From Streptomyces sp. RPA4-2 (lineage in GTDB: Bacteria; Actinomycetota; Actinomycetes; Streptomycetales; Streptomycetaceae), in the NCBI RefSeq assembly GCF_012273515.2, contig NZ_CP050975.2, positions 8,742,001-8,806,000 on the forward strand: 64,000 bases of DNA, written 5' to 3'. A model generated the notes under the pieces. It did no database searches. It was not told where the DNA came from and saw nothing but the letters and a program-made list of their open reading frames with translations. The translations under genes were made by a program, and so were the position numbers. Shown here one piece after another: positions 41,663 through 50,609 of the stretch (position 1 is its first letter; the number at the start of each line of letters is the position of its first letter).

Positions 41663-42427
41663 TCAGGGCGTTGGTCGGCGGTGGTTCGCTTCCTGGAGGG
41701 CACCCTTGTGGGTCTCTGTGGCTTCGGGGGGCCGGCCTGCGCGGGCACCAAGGTCGGCCGCCAGCAGCCGGCTGAGGGCGCTGGGGTTGCTGCTTTCGGT
41801 GGACTCGAGCAGGTGCAGGAGGGCTGTGAGCTCACCCTGGCGGAGGTGCAGGTGGGTCAGGGGGTCGGAGGCGCGGGAGACGAGTGCCCGGTGCACGCGG
41901 TTTTCGTAGGCGCGTCTGTGCAGGTCGGCGAAGCGGATCTGGGGTTCCTCGAACAGGTAGGGCTGGGCGGGAAGGTAGGGGGCCAGGCTCTCCAGCAGTG
42001 TGGGGAAGTCGTGGCCCTCCTGACGGTAGGAGGGCTGTTCGCTGGTGCCGGCCCCGGCCGGGTCGAGACGGAATGCGTCGACGAAGGCTGTGACGAGCCG
42101 GGGCTCGGGAAGCAGGCCGGCCCCGGGCCAGCGGACGCCGGACAGGTACCGGTCCTCCTTGTCGGCGGTGTAGAGACACCAGCCGGACGTGGCCGCCCAG
42201 TGGAGCCCGCAGTCGCCCCCGCCATGCTGATCCTGGAATGCCTGCGTGAACGAGATGGCGGCCTCGACATCAAGGTACTTGCCGTCCGTGTCGCGCCAGG
42301 GACCGCAACTCTGAATCCCGGTCACCGGCAGGTCCGCTTCCAGGAGGCGCTCGGCGACAGCGGCGGCATAGTGGCCCGCCCGCCTCGACAGCTCAGCTGA
42401 CATCTGGGGACTGGTTTCGCTGGCCAC
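41663..42427 (-). CDS. DUF6292-like hypothetical protein
   Basis: A 254-residue protein starting at GTG 42427 with GGAGAG 11 bases upstream. GHYAAAVAERLLEADLPVTG, GDCGLHWAATSGWCLYTADK and GAGLLPEPRLVTAFVDAFRL, followed by GTSEQPSYR, resemble DUF6292, a Streptomyces family of unknown function. The C-terminal third is an added helical, Leu-rich segment (RQGELTALLHLLESTESSNP). The assignment is by memory and tentative. Confidence 0.55.
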   Translation of the reverse strand: MASETSPQMSAELSRRAGHYAAAVAERLLEADLPVTGIQSCGPWRDTDGKYLDVEAAISFTQAFQDQHGGGDCGLHWAATSGWCLYTADKEDRYLSGVRWPGAGLLPEPRLVTAFVDAFRLDPAGAGTSEQPSYRQEGHDFPTLLESLAPYLPAQPYLFEEPQIRFADLHRRAYENRVHRALVSRASDPLTHLHLRQGELTALLHLLESTESSNPSALSRLLAADLGARAGRPPEATETHKGALQEANHRRPTP

Positions 42428-43342
42428 GGAACTCTCTCTCCGCTGTCGGGATGGGACGGTGACGTCGCCGTAGATCGTGCCGGGCCGGATTGGCGTCCGG
42501 CGCAGTGGGCGGCGCGCGGCAGCCCGTCCCGGCTCGCGTCCGCGGGGTGCGGCGGCTGGTGAGGGGAGCGACCTGAACTCGGCGCGGCTGGCACTGCTCC
42601 CTGTGCTGCGCCTCTGCGGCGCCGGGGAGCGGCCGTGGTTGTTCGAGCTCGATTACCTTCTCACGGGCCATGCGGAAATCTATGGTGGCCGGAGTAGACA
42701 TTGGGTTGTGGCTTGGTTATGGTTTCTCTCGTAGCCAGGAAGACAGCAGGACCCGGCAGACATGAACTGCCAGGTAGTAGTGCGCAGGACGGTGCGGTGG
42801 TGGAGTTTCGGAGCCAGAGTTGTTGCAGGACGGCGACGGGGCTGACGACCGGACTGGGTGGCCCGCAGTGATCAGGGGCCGCCGTGAGCAGGACCGCAGT
42901 GCGCACCACCCGTAAGTGCAGTTCGTGGTACCCGGCAGTGGAGTCAGCGAGCGGCACCTCGGTGAAGGCGTCGGCTGCGGGCGCGCGCATCGGGAGGTTC
43001 GGTAGTGGGGTTCTAAGCCAGAGCAGTAGTCGCAGGACGGGCGACGGGGCTGGCTGCCGAAGAGTGGCGCTGTGACAGGCCGCTGAGCAGTTCGCATCAC
43101 CAGCAGTACGCAGTTCGCGTTTGGTAAGTGATTGATCCCAGAGGGATAGAACGGAGGGGCCGAGCGCCATCAGGATCGCCCGGGCGGAATTGCTGAGTCC
43201 GGGTACCGCAGGACATCGATAGTGAGGTGGTCTCCGGTCGAGCAACCGCGATCCCCGCATTCCCCGTCCTCTCCCGGGCGGGCGTGCGGACACAGAAGGT
43301 CGGCGCAGTACCAGGGCCGGCAGATGGTGTAGCAGTTCCTTC
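42428..43342. other. Non-coding region with imperfect internal repeats
   Basis: About 900 bases without a supported gene. A segment around 42811-42843 (GAGCCAGAGTTGTTGCAGGA, then CGGCGACGGGGCTG) recurs in altered form at 43016-43051, and GCAGGAC, CGCAGT and CAGTAGT motifs recur through 42740-43110. Minus-strand open frames lack family motifs. It could be decayed coding DNA or a structured non-coding segment. Confidence 0.4.
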
Positions 43343-43373
43343 GGGGCCCTGGCGCGACGAGCGCCAGGGCCCC
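43343..43373. terminator. 13-bp perfect hairpin before the MerR-like gene
   Basis: GGGGCCCTGGCGC (43343-43355) and its complement (43361-43373) flank a GACGA loop. It ends 21 bases before the ATG at 43395, so it either terminates an upstream transcript or is a structured leader of the MerR-like gene. Confidence 0.5.
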
Positions 43374-43394
43374 TCCACGCGTTCCAGAGGTGCG

Positions 43395-43733
43395 ATGACA
43401 GCAGACGACTCGTACGGCCGGCTCGACGATGACAACTACCCCGCCTACACGATGGGCCGGGCCGCCGAGATACTCGGCACCACCCAGGGCTTCTTGCGTG
43501 CCATCGGCGAAGCCCGCCTGATCACCCCGCTGCGCTCCGCGGGCGGCCACCGCCGCTACTCCCGCTACCAGCTGCGCATCGCCGGCCGCGCCCGGGAACT
43601 CGTCGACCAGGGCACCCCGATCGAGGCCGCTTGCCGCATCATCATCCTCGAAGACCAGCTCGAAGAAGCCCAGCGCATCAACGCCGAGTACCGGCGCACC
43701 GCCCAATCGGAGAATCCAACAGCCGCGGCTTGA
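43395..43733 (+). CDS. MerR-like helix-turn-helix protein next to cspA
   Basis: A 112-residue protein. The winged-helix start (YTMGRAAEILGTTQGFLRAI) and GGHRRYSRYQLRIAGRAREL are MerR-type. The C-terminus is a short coiled coil (AACRIIILEDQLEEAQRINA) with no metal-binding Cys. Small MerR-like genes of this kind often lie directly upstream of a cold-shock gene in Streptomyces, as here. It is probably a nucleoid or stress regulator rather than a metal sensor. Confidence 0.8.
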   Translation: MTADDSYGRLDDDNYPAYTMGRAAEILGTTQGFLRAIGEARLITPLRSAGGHRRYSRYQLRIAGRARELVDQGTPIEAACRIIILEDQLEEAQRINAEYRRTAQSENPTAAA

Positions 43734-43869
43734 GATGGGGCGCGCCTGCCTGTCCTCGGCGGGCCTGCGCGCCTGGTCCAAGTCATGACGTGTACCTGTT
43801 TCCTCTGGTGACGGGGTGTTGTGAGCCTGTAGCGTCTGCGTCAGCTGTCGTGGTTCGGGAGTTCCCTTT

Positions 43870-43897
43870 ACCCCCGCCTTTGGCGTGGGTGTTTTTT
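43870..43897 (+). terminator. Intrinsic terminator between merR-like gene and cspA
   Basis: ACCC-C-CGCC-TTT-GGCG-T-GGGT followed by G and six T residues (43892-43897) is a textbook Rho-independent terminator, rare in such GC-rich DNA. It is 137 bases after the merR-like stop and 87 bases before the cspA start, so it either ends the first transcript or acts as a conditional attenuator in the cspA leader. Confidence 0.75.
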
Positions 43898-43983
43898 GCT
43901 GTGCTGTGCCGCAGGGACCAGGGCGATCACCTCCGCCTTCCCACATGGAGTGGGAGGCGTTCATCGACTGGAAGGCATGAGAC

Positions 43984-44187
43984 ATGGCTACGGGAACTGT
44001 GAAGTGGTTCAACGCGGAGAAGGGCTTCGGCTTCATCGCCCAGGACGGCGGCGGCCCGGATGTCTTCGCGCACTACTCCGCGATCAACTCCTCGGGCTTC
44101 CGTGAGCTCCAGGAGGGACAGGTCGTGACGTTCGACGTCACCCAGGGCCAGAAGGGCCCGCAGGCCGAGAACATCAACCCGGCCTGA
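43984..44187 (+). CDS. cspA: Cold-shock protein
   Basis: A 67-residue single cold-shock domain. [12 protein letters not shown] contains RNP1 and DVFAHYSAI contains RNP2, which bind single-stranded RNA or DNA. The length and composition are standard for CspA-like proteins. The long 5-prime region with a terminator-like hairpin is reminiscent of regulated cold-shock leaders. A strong hairpin terminator follows. Confidence 0.95.
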   Translation: MATGTVKWFNAEKGFGFIAQDGGGPDVFAHYSAINSSGFRELQEGQVVTFDVTQGQKGPQAENINPA

Positions 44188-44223
44188 CCCTCGCCGCAGT
44201 CGGCGGGATCTGAGGCGTACCGA

Positions 44224-44259
44224 AGCAGGGCTGCGCAGCTGCTGCTGCGCAGCCCTGCT
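44224..44259 (+). terminator. 16-bp hairpin terminator of cspA
   Basis: AGCAGGGCTGCGCAGC (44224-44239) pairs perfectly with 44244-44259 across a TGCT loop, 37 bases after the cspA stop. Confidence 0.82.
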
Positions 44260-44435
44260 CTGTGTCGAGTGTCATCAGACCGGCGTTCCCCAGGTGGCCG
44301 GAGCGGGTGACGCGGCCTGTGTCATTGATCAGGCCGGGAGCTGGTCAGCAGCGGTTTGTCCCTGCGGGGGTGCGAGACCGGGCGCCACTCGTTCGCGCTC
44401 TTCCGGCCTGTGGCTTTGGGCGGGACGCTGGTGGG

Positions 44436-44625
44436 GTGGCGAGGAAGTCGAAGCGGCGGTGTGTGCAGTGTCGGGAGCTGTTGCCCGCGGGTGCCGGCGC
44501 CAGCCGGCGGTACTGCGATTCCGCGTGCCGTAGCCGTCATTGGCGGCGGGTGCGGCGGTACGGCGAGATCTACCGGCGTGCTGTTGATCAGGGCCGTGAT
44601 GTCATCAGGGGTGTGGAGGCGGGCG
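44436..44625 (+). pseudogene. Truncated zinc-ribbon gene start
   Basis: From GTG 44436 the frame reads VARKSKRRCVQCRELLPAGA, GASRRYCDSACRSRHWRRVR and RYGEIYRRAVDQGRDVIRGV, with a Cys-x2-Cys...Cys-x3-Cys set typical of small Streptomyces zinc-ribbon proteins. Sense is lost at about 44620, where the opposite strand becomes the C-terminal part of a replication-relaxation gene. Two truncated genes therefore meet end to end. Confidence 0.55.
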
Positions 44626-45197
44626 CAGGCGGGGATTTTGGCGGCGAGGCGTTCGGGGCCCATGGTGGCTCGGTCGGTCTCGAGGAAGGCCCGCATCATC
44701 GACCCGTGCCCGCCGTCGTCGCCGTGGGACCGGTAGTACGTGAGCGCGTCGGGGATGACGGCCTCGCTGCTGCCGAGGGTGTGGTGGACTTCGGGTATCC
44801 AGTCGAGTGGGCGGAAGAGGTCGCCGCGGCGGCGGGCGTCCTGCAGAAACGAGAGCGCGGTCTCGGTGACGGTCAGAGCGTGTCCGGTCCGCAGCCGCAC
44901 CGCGGACCGGTCGGCGACCAACCGCGGCACCCGCCGGCCCCGCAACTCCGGTCACTCGAACGCGATCCGCGCCCCGTGCACGGTCGGGAACCACACCCGG
45001 GTCCGCCCCGCCCGCGCCAGCGTGATCCGGTCGATGAGGCCTTCCACCCGGAGCTTGGCCAGCCGCCGCCTGGTCTGCTCGATCCGCACCCCGGGACTGA
45101 TGACCAGGTGCACCTGCTCGGTCGTCGCCATCCGGTACTGTGCCAGCACCGCGAGCGCCAGCCGGTCTCCTGTGCCCGCGTCCGGGATCACCTGCAT
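44610..45197 (-). pseudogene. Replication-relaxation family gene with nonsense codon
   Basis: From ATG 45197 the frame encodes LALAVLAQYRMATTEQVHLV, EQTRRRLAKLRVEGLIDRIT and VWFPTVHGARIAFE, then TGA (44954-44952). It continues in the same frame with PELRGRRVPRLVADRSAVRL, LTVTETALSFLQDARRRGDL, WIPEVHHTLG and FLETDRATMGPERLAAKIPA. Family members usually have Trp at the TGA position (EWPEL), so a TGG to TGA change is the likely lesion. The C-terminus is cut by the zinc-ribbon fragment. This family is tied to plasmid replication and transfer. An intact relative is at 56799. Confidence 0.75.
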
Positions 45198-45377
45198 CGT
45201 CGTCTGCCTGCTTCCGTACGGTGCGCCGCCGCCTGTTGCGGCGCCGCGTGTACGAGTCAGGGCAGCAGTCGCCCCCGACCGGTTTGCCGACCACCAGGGC
45301 CCGACCACGGTTACGTTCCGATAGCTCCGCCCCTCATCGGTGCGGTATCCGGGCCGACAGCTCCGCCGACAACTCGG

Positions 45378-45893
45378 TCACTGGTGTGGGTTGTTGGTGT
45401 GTGGCGGGTCGAAGGAGATCCAGACGTCGGGTGGGAGGTCTGGCCGGTGGGGGACTGGTCTGTGTTCCTCGGTCCATGCGGGACCGGCGATTTCTGTGGC
45501 GACGCGTCGCCAGAAGTGGACTGCGCGGGTGTTGGCGTCCTGGAAGGCGACCTCCCAGGGGCCGTGGTGTCGGGCTATCACCTGCTGGACGGCGCTGAGA
45601 CCGATGCCTTTCCTGCGTGCTCCGCGGACGATGAAGAAGCTGTTGAGCACGCGTTTCGGGCCGGTCAGAGCCCGGACGAAGGCAAGGCCGGCCGGGCGTG
45701 TATCGACCGTCACGAGGTAGGCGGCCCAGTCGGTGTCGGTGAGTGCGCTGTCGAGCCGGTCGGTGCGGAACGCCCCGTCGGTATCGGGGAGGACTTCATA
45801 GAACTGGGACAGGTCGTGGCGGAACATCAGCCATAGCCGTTCCAGCACGGGGCGGTCTGCGGTATCCGCTAAGCGGACGGACACGTCTGGCAT
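45378..45893 (-). CDS. GNAT N-acetyltransferase
   Basis: A 171-residue acetyltransferase from ATG 45893 with AAGGAG upstream. VLNSFFIVRGARRKGIGLSA contains the acetyl-CoA-binding R/Q-x2-G-x-G/A (RRKGIG), followed by AVQQVIARHHGPWEVAFQDA NTRAVHFWRRVA-like beta5-alpha4 elements. The substrate is unknown; several such enzymes modify antibiotics. An intrinsic-terminator-like hairpin 47-88 bases upstream suggests that expression is controlled by attenuation. The frame extends in sense upstream to 46001, which might encode a leader. Confidence 0.82.
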   Translation of the reverse strand: MPDVSVRLADTADRPVLERLWLMFRHDLSQFYEVLPDTDGAFRTDRLDSALTDTDWAAYLVTVDTRPAGLAFVRALTGPKRVLNSFFIVRGARRKGIGLSAVQQVIARHHGPWEVAFQDANTRAVHFWRRVATEIAGPAWTEEHRPVPHRPDLPPDVWISFDPPHTNNPHQ

Positions 45894-45939
45894 GGGACTC
45901 CTTACGGTGGTCAGCCCGGAGAGGTCTGACCCGGGCATG

Positions 45940-45981
45940 AAAAAAGCCTTCCTGGCGGAGGTGTATCCGGCCGGGAAGGCT
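45940..45981 (-). terminator. Attenuator-like terminator in the GNAT leader
   Basis: On the minus strand AGCCTTCC (45981-45974) pairs with GGAAGGCT (45952-45945), with further GC pairing inside (GGCCGGA/TCCGCC). Six T residues (45945-45940) follow immediately. It ends 47 bases before the GNAT ATG. As no gene ends just upstream on this strand, a conditional attenuator is more likely than a simple terminator. Confidence 0.7.
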
Positions 45982-46017
45982 GCTCTGACGCAGCGGACCA
46001 TAGCAGCCACGATCACC

Positions 46018-46458
46018 CCGGTCTCAGGTGAGGCGCGGCAAGGGCGCGGCCTCCTCTCGCCCTGCGATCACTGTGGACGATGTCTCTCGACCGGGTACCG
46101 CAGGCATGGAGGACTGCGATGGCCCCGGTTCGGAAACTCCGCCCGAGAGCGGGCTGACAACCGGTCCGGTAACCCTGCCCACAACGGTTCCCGCTCTCCG
46201 GTGCTTTGTGCTGTGTTGCTGCCGGTCACCGGCATGGTCGGGTGGACTCACTGAGCCCGACATCCCTCTCTGGACTCCCGCACCTACTCCGACAGAAAGA
46301 AAAAGAAGAATGGAAGGAGGGGAAGGGAAGGGGGCTGGAGTGCAGAGAGGGATCAGACCCGGCCTGTCTCCGATAGTGCGTCGGCCGATGGCCTCCGCGC
46401 TGCCCGCGACGGGCCTGCCGAGAGGCAGGAGGAGTAGAGAGCAGAGCGTCAGCTGTTT
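46018..46458. other. Gap with purine-rich tract, no gene
   Basis: About 440 bases without a supported gene. A purine-only tract (AGAAAGAAAAAGAAGAATGG and on to about 46335) is unusual here. I see no repeats or strong hairpins. Confidence 0.35.
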
Positions 46459-46992
46459 CTAACCTCGTGCGACGGCGGTCAGGTTGTGTTCCCAGGTGAG
46501 GAGATCGTAGGTCCGGCCCTTGTCGGTAACGGTCTCGTGGGCTGAGCTGGACAGGTGGAAGGCGGCCGATCGTGCGACGGCGATGCTGGGCTGATTGTCG
46601 GGTTCGATCTCCAGGATCACCTTCGGGAGGGCGGGGGCGGAGTGCGCGAACTCGGTCATCGTTCGAAGCGCACGCACTGCCATCCGCTGTCCCCGGTGGG
46701 CGGCGCCGACGATATAGCCGATGCTGCCCGTGGCACGGTTGAGCAGGATTTCTCCCAGCGCCTGGTGTCCATCAGTGGTGATGGCCAGATGGATCCGGAT
46801 GTTGTCGCGTCGGGCTTGTTCTGCGCTGTGCAGATATCGCAGTGCGGCGGTCTGGCCGAACGGTGACTCCAACGGGGTCCGGTAAGCGACATCGGGGTCG
46901 TCGAACAGCTCTTGCATGACGGCGAGATCATTGCTCGTCCATTGACGAAGCACGAGCCCATGGGCGCTGAGTTGGAGGAGATGCGTGTCCAT
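46459..46992 (-). CDS. GNAT N-acetyltransferase, RimJ/RimL type
   Basis: A 177-residue protein from ATG 46992. LVLRQWTSNDLAVMQELFDD at the N-terminus and IGYIVGAAHRGQRMAVRALR (acetyl-CoA loop) followed by LEIEPDNQPSIAVARSAAFH are typical of RimJ/RimL-like acetyltransferases. The target is unknown. It is monocistronic. Confidence 0.85.
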   Translation of the reverse strand: MDTHLLQLSAHGLVLRQWTSNDLAVMQELFDDPDVAYRTPLESPFGQTAALRYLHSAEQARRDNIRIHLAITTDGHQALGEILLNRATGSIGYIVGAAHRGQRMAVRALRTMTEFAHSAPALPKVILEIEPDNQPSIAVARSAAFHLSSSAHETVTDKGRTYDLLTWEHNLTAVARG

Positions 46993-47203
46993 GACGACGT
47001 CATTCTGCCCTGAGGTCGTTGTCGAGTGGGCCGAAGAACCTGCCAGCCGTGTCACCGTGAACCGGACCCTCGTTCTTCGGGCAGCAACCACCCTTCACAG
47101 ATCTTTAGTCGTGCGAGGACCGAAGGTCACCGCCGGATACTGGCAACGGGCGGTGGCGCGGCGGTCGAGAGCGTGCGGATACGTCCACGCACCCGTTCCT
47201 CCA

Positions 47204-48343
47204 CTATCTGCGCTGCTGGTAGCGTCGCCACTCGCGTCCGCCGTCGCGAGAGATCCACAGGCCTTCGTGCTTCACCAGGTCGTATGTCGCCGTCGCCGAA
47301 TCCGCGATGCCGTAGAGCGTGGTGCCGTAGACGGTGAGCGACGTGAATTTCGCCGGCGTCTTCAGCTCGTGGAAGAGGCCGTTGGTGTGGTCGCCGGCGA
47401 GCCAGTAGCGGCCGCCTTCCTCGCCGACGAGTAGCCGTCCGTCCGCAAGCAGCTCCATTACGAGCGATTGCGGGCCACGCTGCAGGGCGCTGAAGGGGAT
47501 TCCGCCGCCGAGAACTCTCTGCCAGTGCCCGCCGCCGTCCGTCGTCACCAACAGGCCCTGCGTGCCCTGGCCCTGGGTGAGGGACAGCGCTGCGGTGCCA
47601 CCCCGCGCGGCGAGGATGCCTCCCGTATACGGCTTCGGGACGACCGTGTGGCCGATCGTGCGACCGCCGCGCTGCCATACGACACGGTAGGGTTCTTCGT
47701 CGCTGACGGGCTGGTTCAGGCTCCAGACCGTACCCCGCTCGTCGACGGCGAGGCGGATGGCGTTTTCCGGGACTCCGGCCGGTCGAGCCACGGTGCCCGT
47801 GGCGGGGTGGTAGACGAGGACCGGCTCCGGCGCGACGAGCAGGATGTCGCCGGGGCGGGTGCGCAACGCGACTTCCGTGATGATGACCTTGTGCTGCTTG
47901 CCGTGTACGTCGAGGACGTAGGCTCCCTCGGCTCCCACCCCGGGCGGCACCCGCATGAAGCCACCGCGTATTCCCTTGTACGCGGTCGGCCCCGCCTCTG
48001 CATCCGTGTGTTCCGCGTGCTCGGCGACCGTGCGGCCGTCGGGATCCAGGATGCGCCAGGCGGAGGCGGCCGGTCCTTCGTCGTCCTCGACGTTGCCGAC
48101 GTAGTACGACAGGAGCAGCGAGCCGTCGTCCGCGCGGGCCACGCCACCGGGTGCGCCGGCCGCCTCAATGACGCCGGCCGGGGCCGGCTGAGGGTCCTCG
48201 ATGACGCGCTTGTACTCCGCCTCGCGACTCCCGGAGCGCCCGTCGTCGGAACCGCTTGGGTTGCAGGCGGTCAGTGCCAGCGCCGCACTTGCCGCCGCCA
48301 CGAGCCTGACCGGCCGCCTCCCGCATTTCCTCAGCCCCGTCAT
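47204..48343 (-). CDS. Lipoprotein with BNR/Asp-box-like repeats
   Basis: A 379-residue exported lipoprotein. The signal peptide ends in ALALTAC with Cys27 as the lipidation site. VTTDGGGHWQRV and ISRDGGREWRRY are Asp-box-like turns of a beta-propeller. No catalytic residues of sialidases could be identified. It lies back to back with the marR gene, but nothing shows that it belongs to that regulon, though the MarR palindrome lies between the two starts. Confidence 0.75.
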   Translation of the reverse strand: MTGLRKCGRRPVRLVAAASAALALTACNPSGSDDGRSGSREAEYKRVIEDPQPAPAGVIEAAGAPGGVARADDGSLLLSYYVGNVEDDEGPAASAWRILDPDGRTVAEHAEHTDAEAGPTAYKGIRGGFMRVPPGVGAEGAYVLDVHGKQHKVIITEVALRTRPGDILLVAPEPVLVYHPATGTVARPAGVPENAIRLAVDERGTVWSLNQPVSDEEPYRVVWQRGGRTIGHTVVPKPYTGGILAARGGTAALSLTQGQGTQGLLVTTDGGGHWQRVLGGGIPFSALQRGPQSLVMELLADGRLLVGEEGGRYWLAGDHTNGLFHELKTPAKFTSLTVYGTTLYGIADSATATYDLVKHEGLWISRDGGREWRRYQQRR

Positions 48344-48488
48344 AACCCCATCCTCACATGAGGCGGCGGGCGTGCCTTAAGACACCGTGCGAACCCACGC
48401 GGTCACAGCGCTGGCGGCGGTGAACCAGCCGCTCGCGGCGTCGCGCTTACCGCGCCCCGTCGTCCCCGGCCGTCGCGAGTCCATTTAA

Positions 48489-48500
48489 GAGCAGGTGCTC
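48489..48500. promoter_or_regulatory. MarR operator site 1 (GAGCA-GG-TGCTC)
   Basis: A perfect palindrome in the divergent region between the lipoprotein gene and marR, 33 bases before the marR ATG. It shares its arms with sites at 49197 and 51175. Confidence 0.7.
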
Positions 48501-48532
48501 GTATACTGGGAGTGGAGTCTTTGGAGGGTGCC

Positions 48533-48982
48533 ATGACGGCTGCGAGGTCGAGGGCGGACTTGTGTAACAACCTGGCGCTGCGCAAGGCGTCTCGGTATCT
48601 CGGTGCGACGTACGACAAGGCCCTGGCTCCGCTGGGCCTGCGGGCGACACAGTTCAGTACTTTGCAGCTGCTCAGCGTTCACGAAGGCATGACGATCACT
48701 CGTCTCGCCGACATGATCGCCATGGACCGGACGACGATGGCGTCCAACCTCAAGCCGCTGGAGCGCGAGGGGCTGGTCACCATTGAGCCGTCGGCGACCG
48801 ACCGCCGTGCGCGGATAGTGACCATCACGCCCGGCGGCGTGGCCCGGATGAAGGCGGCGCTCCCGCTCTGGGAGAGTGCGCAGGCGGAGTTCGAGAAGAA
48901 GTTCGGTGCCGAGGATGCGGCCCGGATGCGTGCCTTCCTTGAGGCTGTCCTCGATACCGGCTTCGATCCATGGGCTGAGTGA
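48533..48982 (+). CDS. MarR-family transcriptional regulator
   Basis: A 149-residue regulator from ATG 48533 with GGAGG 6 bases upstream; a GTG at 48512 would add seven residues. LGLRATQFSTLQLLSVHEGM, TITRLADMIAMDRTTMASNL and KPLEREGLVTIEPSATDRRA are the MarR winged helix-turn-helix, and the DRRAR wing is intact. It probably represses itself and the genes downstream through GAGCA-NN-TGCTC palindromes, released by a phenolic or other small ligand. Confidence 0.92.
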   Translation: MTAARSRADLCNNLALRKASRYLGATYDKALAPLGLRATQFSTLQLLSVHEGMTITRLADMIAMDRTTMASNLKPLEREGLVTIEPSATDRRARIVTITPGGVARMKAALPLWESAQAEFEKKFGAEDAARMRAFLEAVLDTGFDPWAE

Positions 48983-49192
48983 GCTACGACTGCGCCACGC
49001 AGCTTGGCTGCGGGGATCTCGTGAAGGCGGGGGTGGCGCGGTGGGGCCCGGAAGGGTCCGGCGCGCGTGGGGGAATCCTTGGCCGGAAGTCCTGGCGCGG
49101 CTGCGATGCCCCGGTCAAGGTGCCCTTCCGGAGGTGTCCCCGATGGTGGGTGGAGGTCTGAGTGCGCCGGACAAGGTCTTGCCTTTCCCTAG

Positions 49193-49212
49193 ATACGAGC
49201 ATATGCTCCTAT
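49193..49212. promoter_or_regulatory. MarR operator site 2 before the nitrilase gene
   Basis: ATACGAGCATATGCTCCTAT contains the perfect 12-base palindrome GAGCATATGCTC (49197-49208), about 217 bases before the nitrilase ATG in an otherwise gene-free 446-base gap. Confidence 0.7.
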
Positions 49213-49428
49213 TTATGGGAGGTGAGACGGCTAGGCCGCCACGTCCTTCAAGCGCCGAAACCCCTCCACGGGCGGGGCACGGCATCAGAGTCGGAAAGTG
49301 GTCGGCGCACAGCCCAGCAACCTCCCGGGTCATAGAGGTCTCGGAGAGGCCGTCCCATGCCTGCTGAGGCTCGGCGAACCGAAATGCCCCGTGTGCGCCG
49401 ACCCGGCATTGTGAGATGGAGTCGCACC

Positions 49429-50418
49429 ATGACCGTCGTCAAGGCAGCTGCTGTGCAGATCAGCCCCGTTCTCTACAGCCGTGCGGGCACGGTAGGGAAA
49501 GTAGTGGAGAAGATTCATGAACTGGGCCGGAAGGGTGTCCAGTTCGCGGTTTTCCCGGAGACCGTCGTCCCGTACTACCCGTACTTCTCCTTCGTGCAGC
49601 CGCCCTACACCATGGCCAAGGAGCACCTGCGGCTGATGGAGGAGGCGGTGACCGTGCCGTCCGCCGACACCGACGCGATCGGCGCGGCCGCCCGTGAAGC
49701 CGGCATGGTCGTCTCGATCGGCGTCAACGAGCGTGACGGTGGTTCCCTCTACAACACCCAGCTGCTCTTCGACGCGGACGGCACGCTGATCCAACGCCGC
49801 CGCAAGCTCACGCCGACCTACCACGAGCGAATGGTCTGGGGCCAGGGCGATGCTTCGGGACTGCGCGCGGTGGACAGCGCCGTCGGCCGGATCGGCCAGC
49901 TCGCCTGCTGGGAGCACTACCTGCCCCTGGCCCGCTACGCGCTGATCGCCGACGGCGAGCAGATCCACGCCGCGATGTACCCCGGCTCCTTCGGCGGCGA
50001 GCTGTTCGCCGAGCAGATCGAGGTCAACATCCGTCAGCACGCACTGGAGTCGGCCTGCTTCGTGGTCAACGCCACCGCCTGGCTCGACGCGGACCAGCAG
50101 GCGAAGCTCGCCAAGGACACCGGCGCCCCAGCCGCTGCGATGTCCGGCGGCTTCTTCACCGCCATCGTCGACCCCGAGGGCCGCATCATCGGCGAACCGC
50201 TCACGTCCGGCGAGGGCGAGGTCATCGCCGACCTGGACTTCGAGCTGATCGACCGGCGCAAGCGCCTGGCGGACACACGCGGCCACTACAGCCGCCCGGA
50301 ACTGCTCAGCCTCATGGTCGACCGCACCCCGGCATCCCACCTCCGCGAGCGCGACGCCCACGCCGGAACCCACTCCTTCACGACATCCGGTGGGGACCGC
50401 ACCGCCGACACCCAGTGA
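49429..50418 (+). CDS. Nitrilase
   Basis: A 329-residue carbon-nitrogen hydrolase from ATG 49429. The catalytic triad is Glu44 ([11 protein letters not shown]), Lys126 ([15 protein letters not shown]) and Cys160 ([10 protein letters not shown]), and the CWEHY context is that of true nitrilases rather than amidases. It would hydrolyse an organic nitrile to acid and ammonia in the cytoplasm. It is first in the MarR-linked cluster, followed by a glyoxalase-fold gene. Confidence 0.92.
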   Translation: MTVVKAAAVQISPVLYSRAGTVGKVVEKIHELGRKGVQFAVFPETVVPYYPYFSFVQPPYTMAKEHLRLMEEAVTVPSADTDAIGAAAREAGMVVSIGVNERDGGSLYNTQLLFDADGTLIQRRRKLTPTYHERMVWGQGDASGLRAVDSAVGRIGQLACWEHYLPLARYALIADGEQIHAAMYPGSFGGELFAEQIEVNIRQHALESACFVVNATAWLDADQQAKLAKDTGAPAAAMSGGFFTAIVDPEGRIIGEPLTSGEGEVIADLDFELIDRRKRLADTRGHYSRPELLSLMVDRTPASHLRERDAHAGTHSFTTSGGDRTADTQ

Positions 50419-50609
50419 GACGTTGCCCCCGACCGACTGACCCGACTGACCCGAAGACGGCAACGGCCCGTCAGGCAGGGCCGCGGCCCTGGGGCGTCCC
50501 CATGCTCCAGACCTGCAGAAGGACCCCGACGCCACCCCCGCCCCCCCCGACTGCGGAGTCGGCCACCCGCGGGTGCGGATTCACCCACACCGAAAGAGGA
50601 AGACCTCAC

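Noticed and set aside
44952..44954. TGA read as selenocysteine in the replication-relaxation gene
   Set aside because: The family has Trp at this position and no SECIS-like structure or Sec genes are apparent; a nonsense mutation is simpler.
46028..46462. 144-codon plus-strand frame
   Set aside because: Low-complexity, no ribosome binding site, includes the purine tract and a C-terminus without conservation signals.
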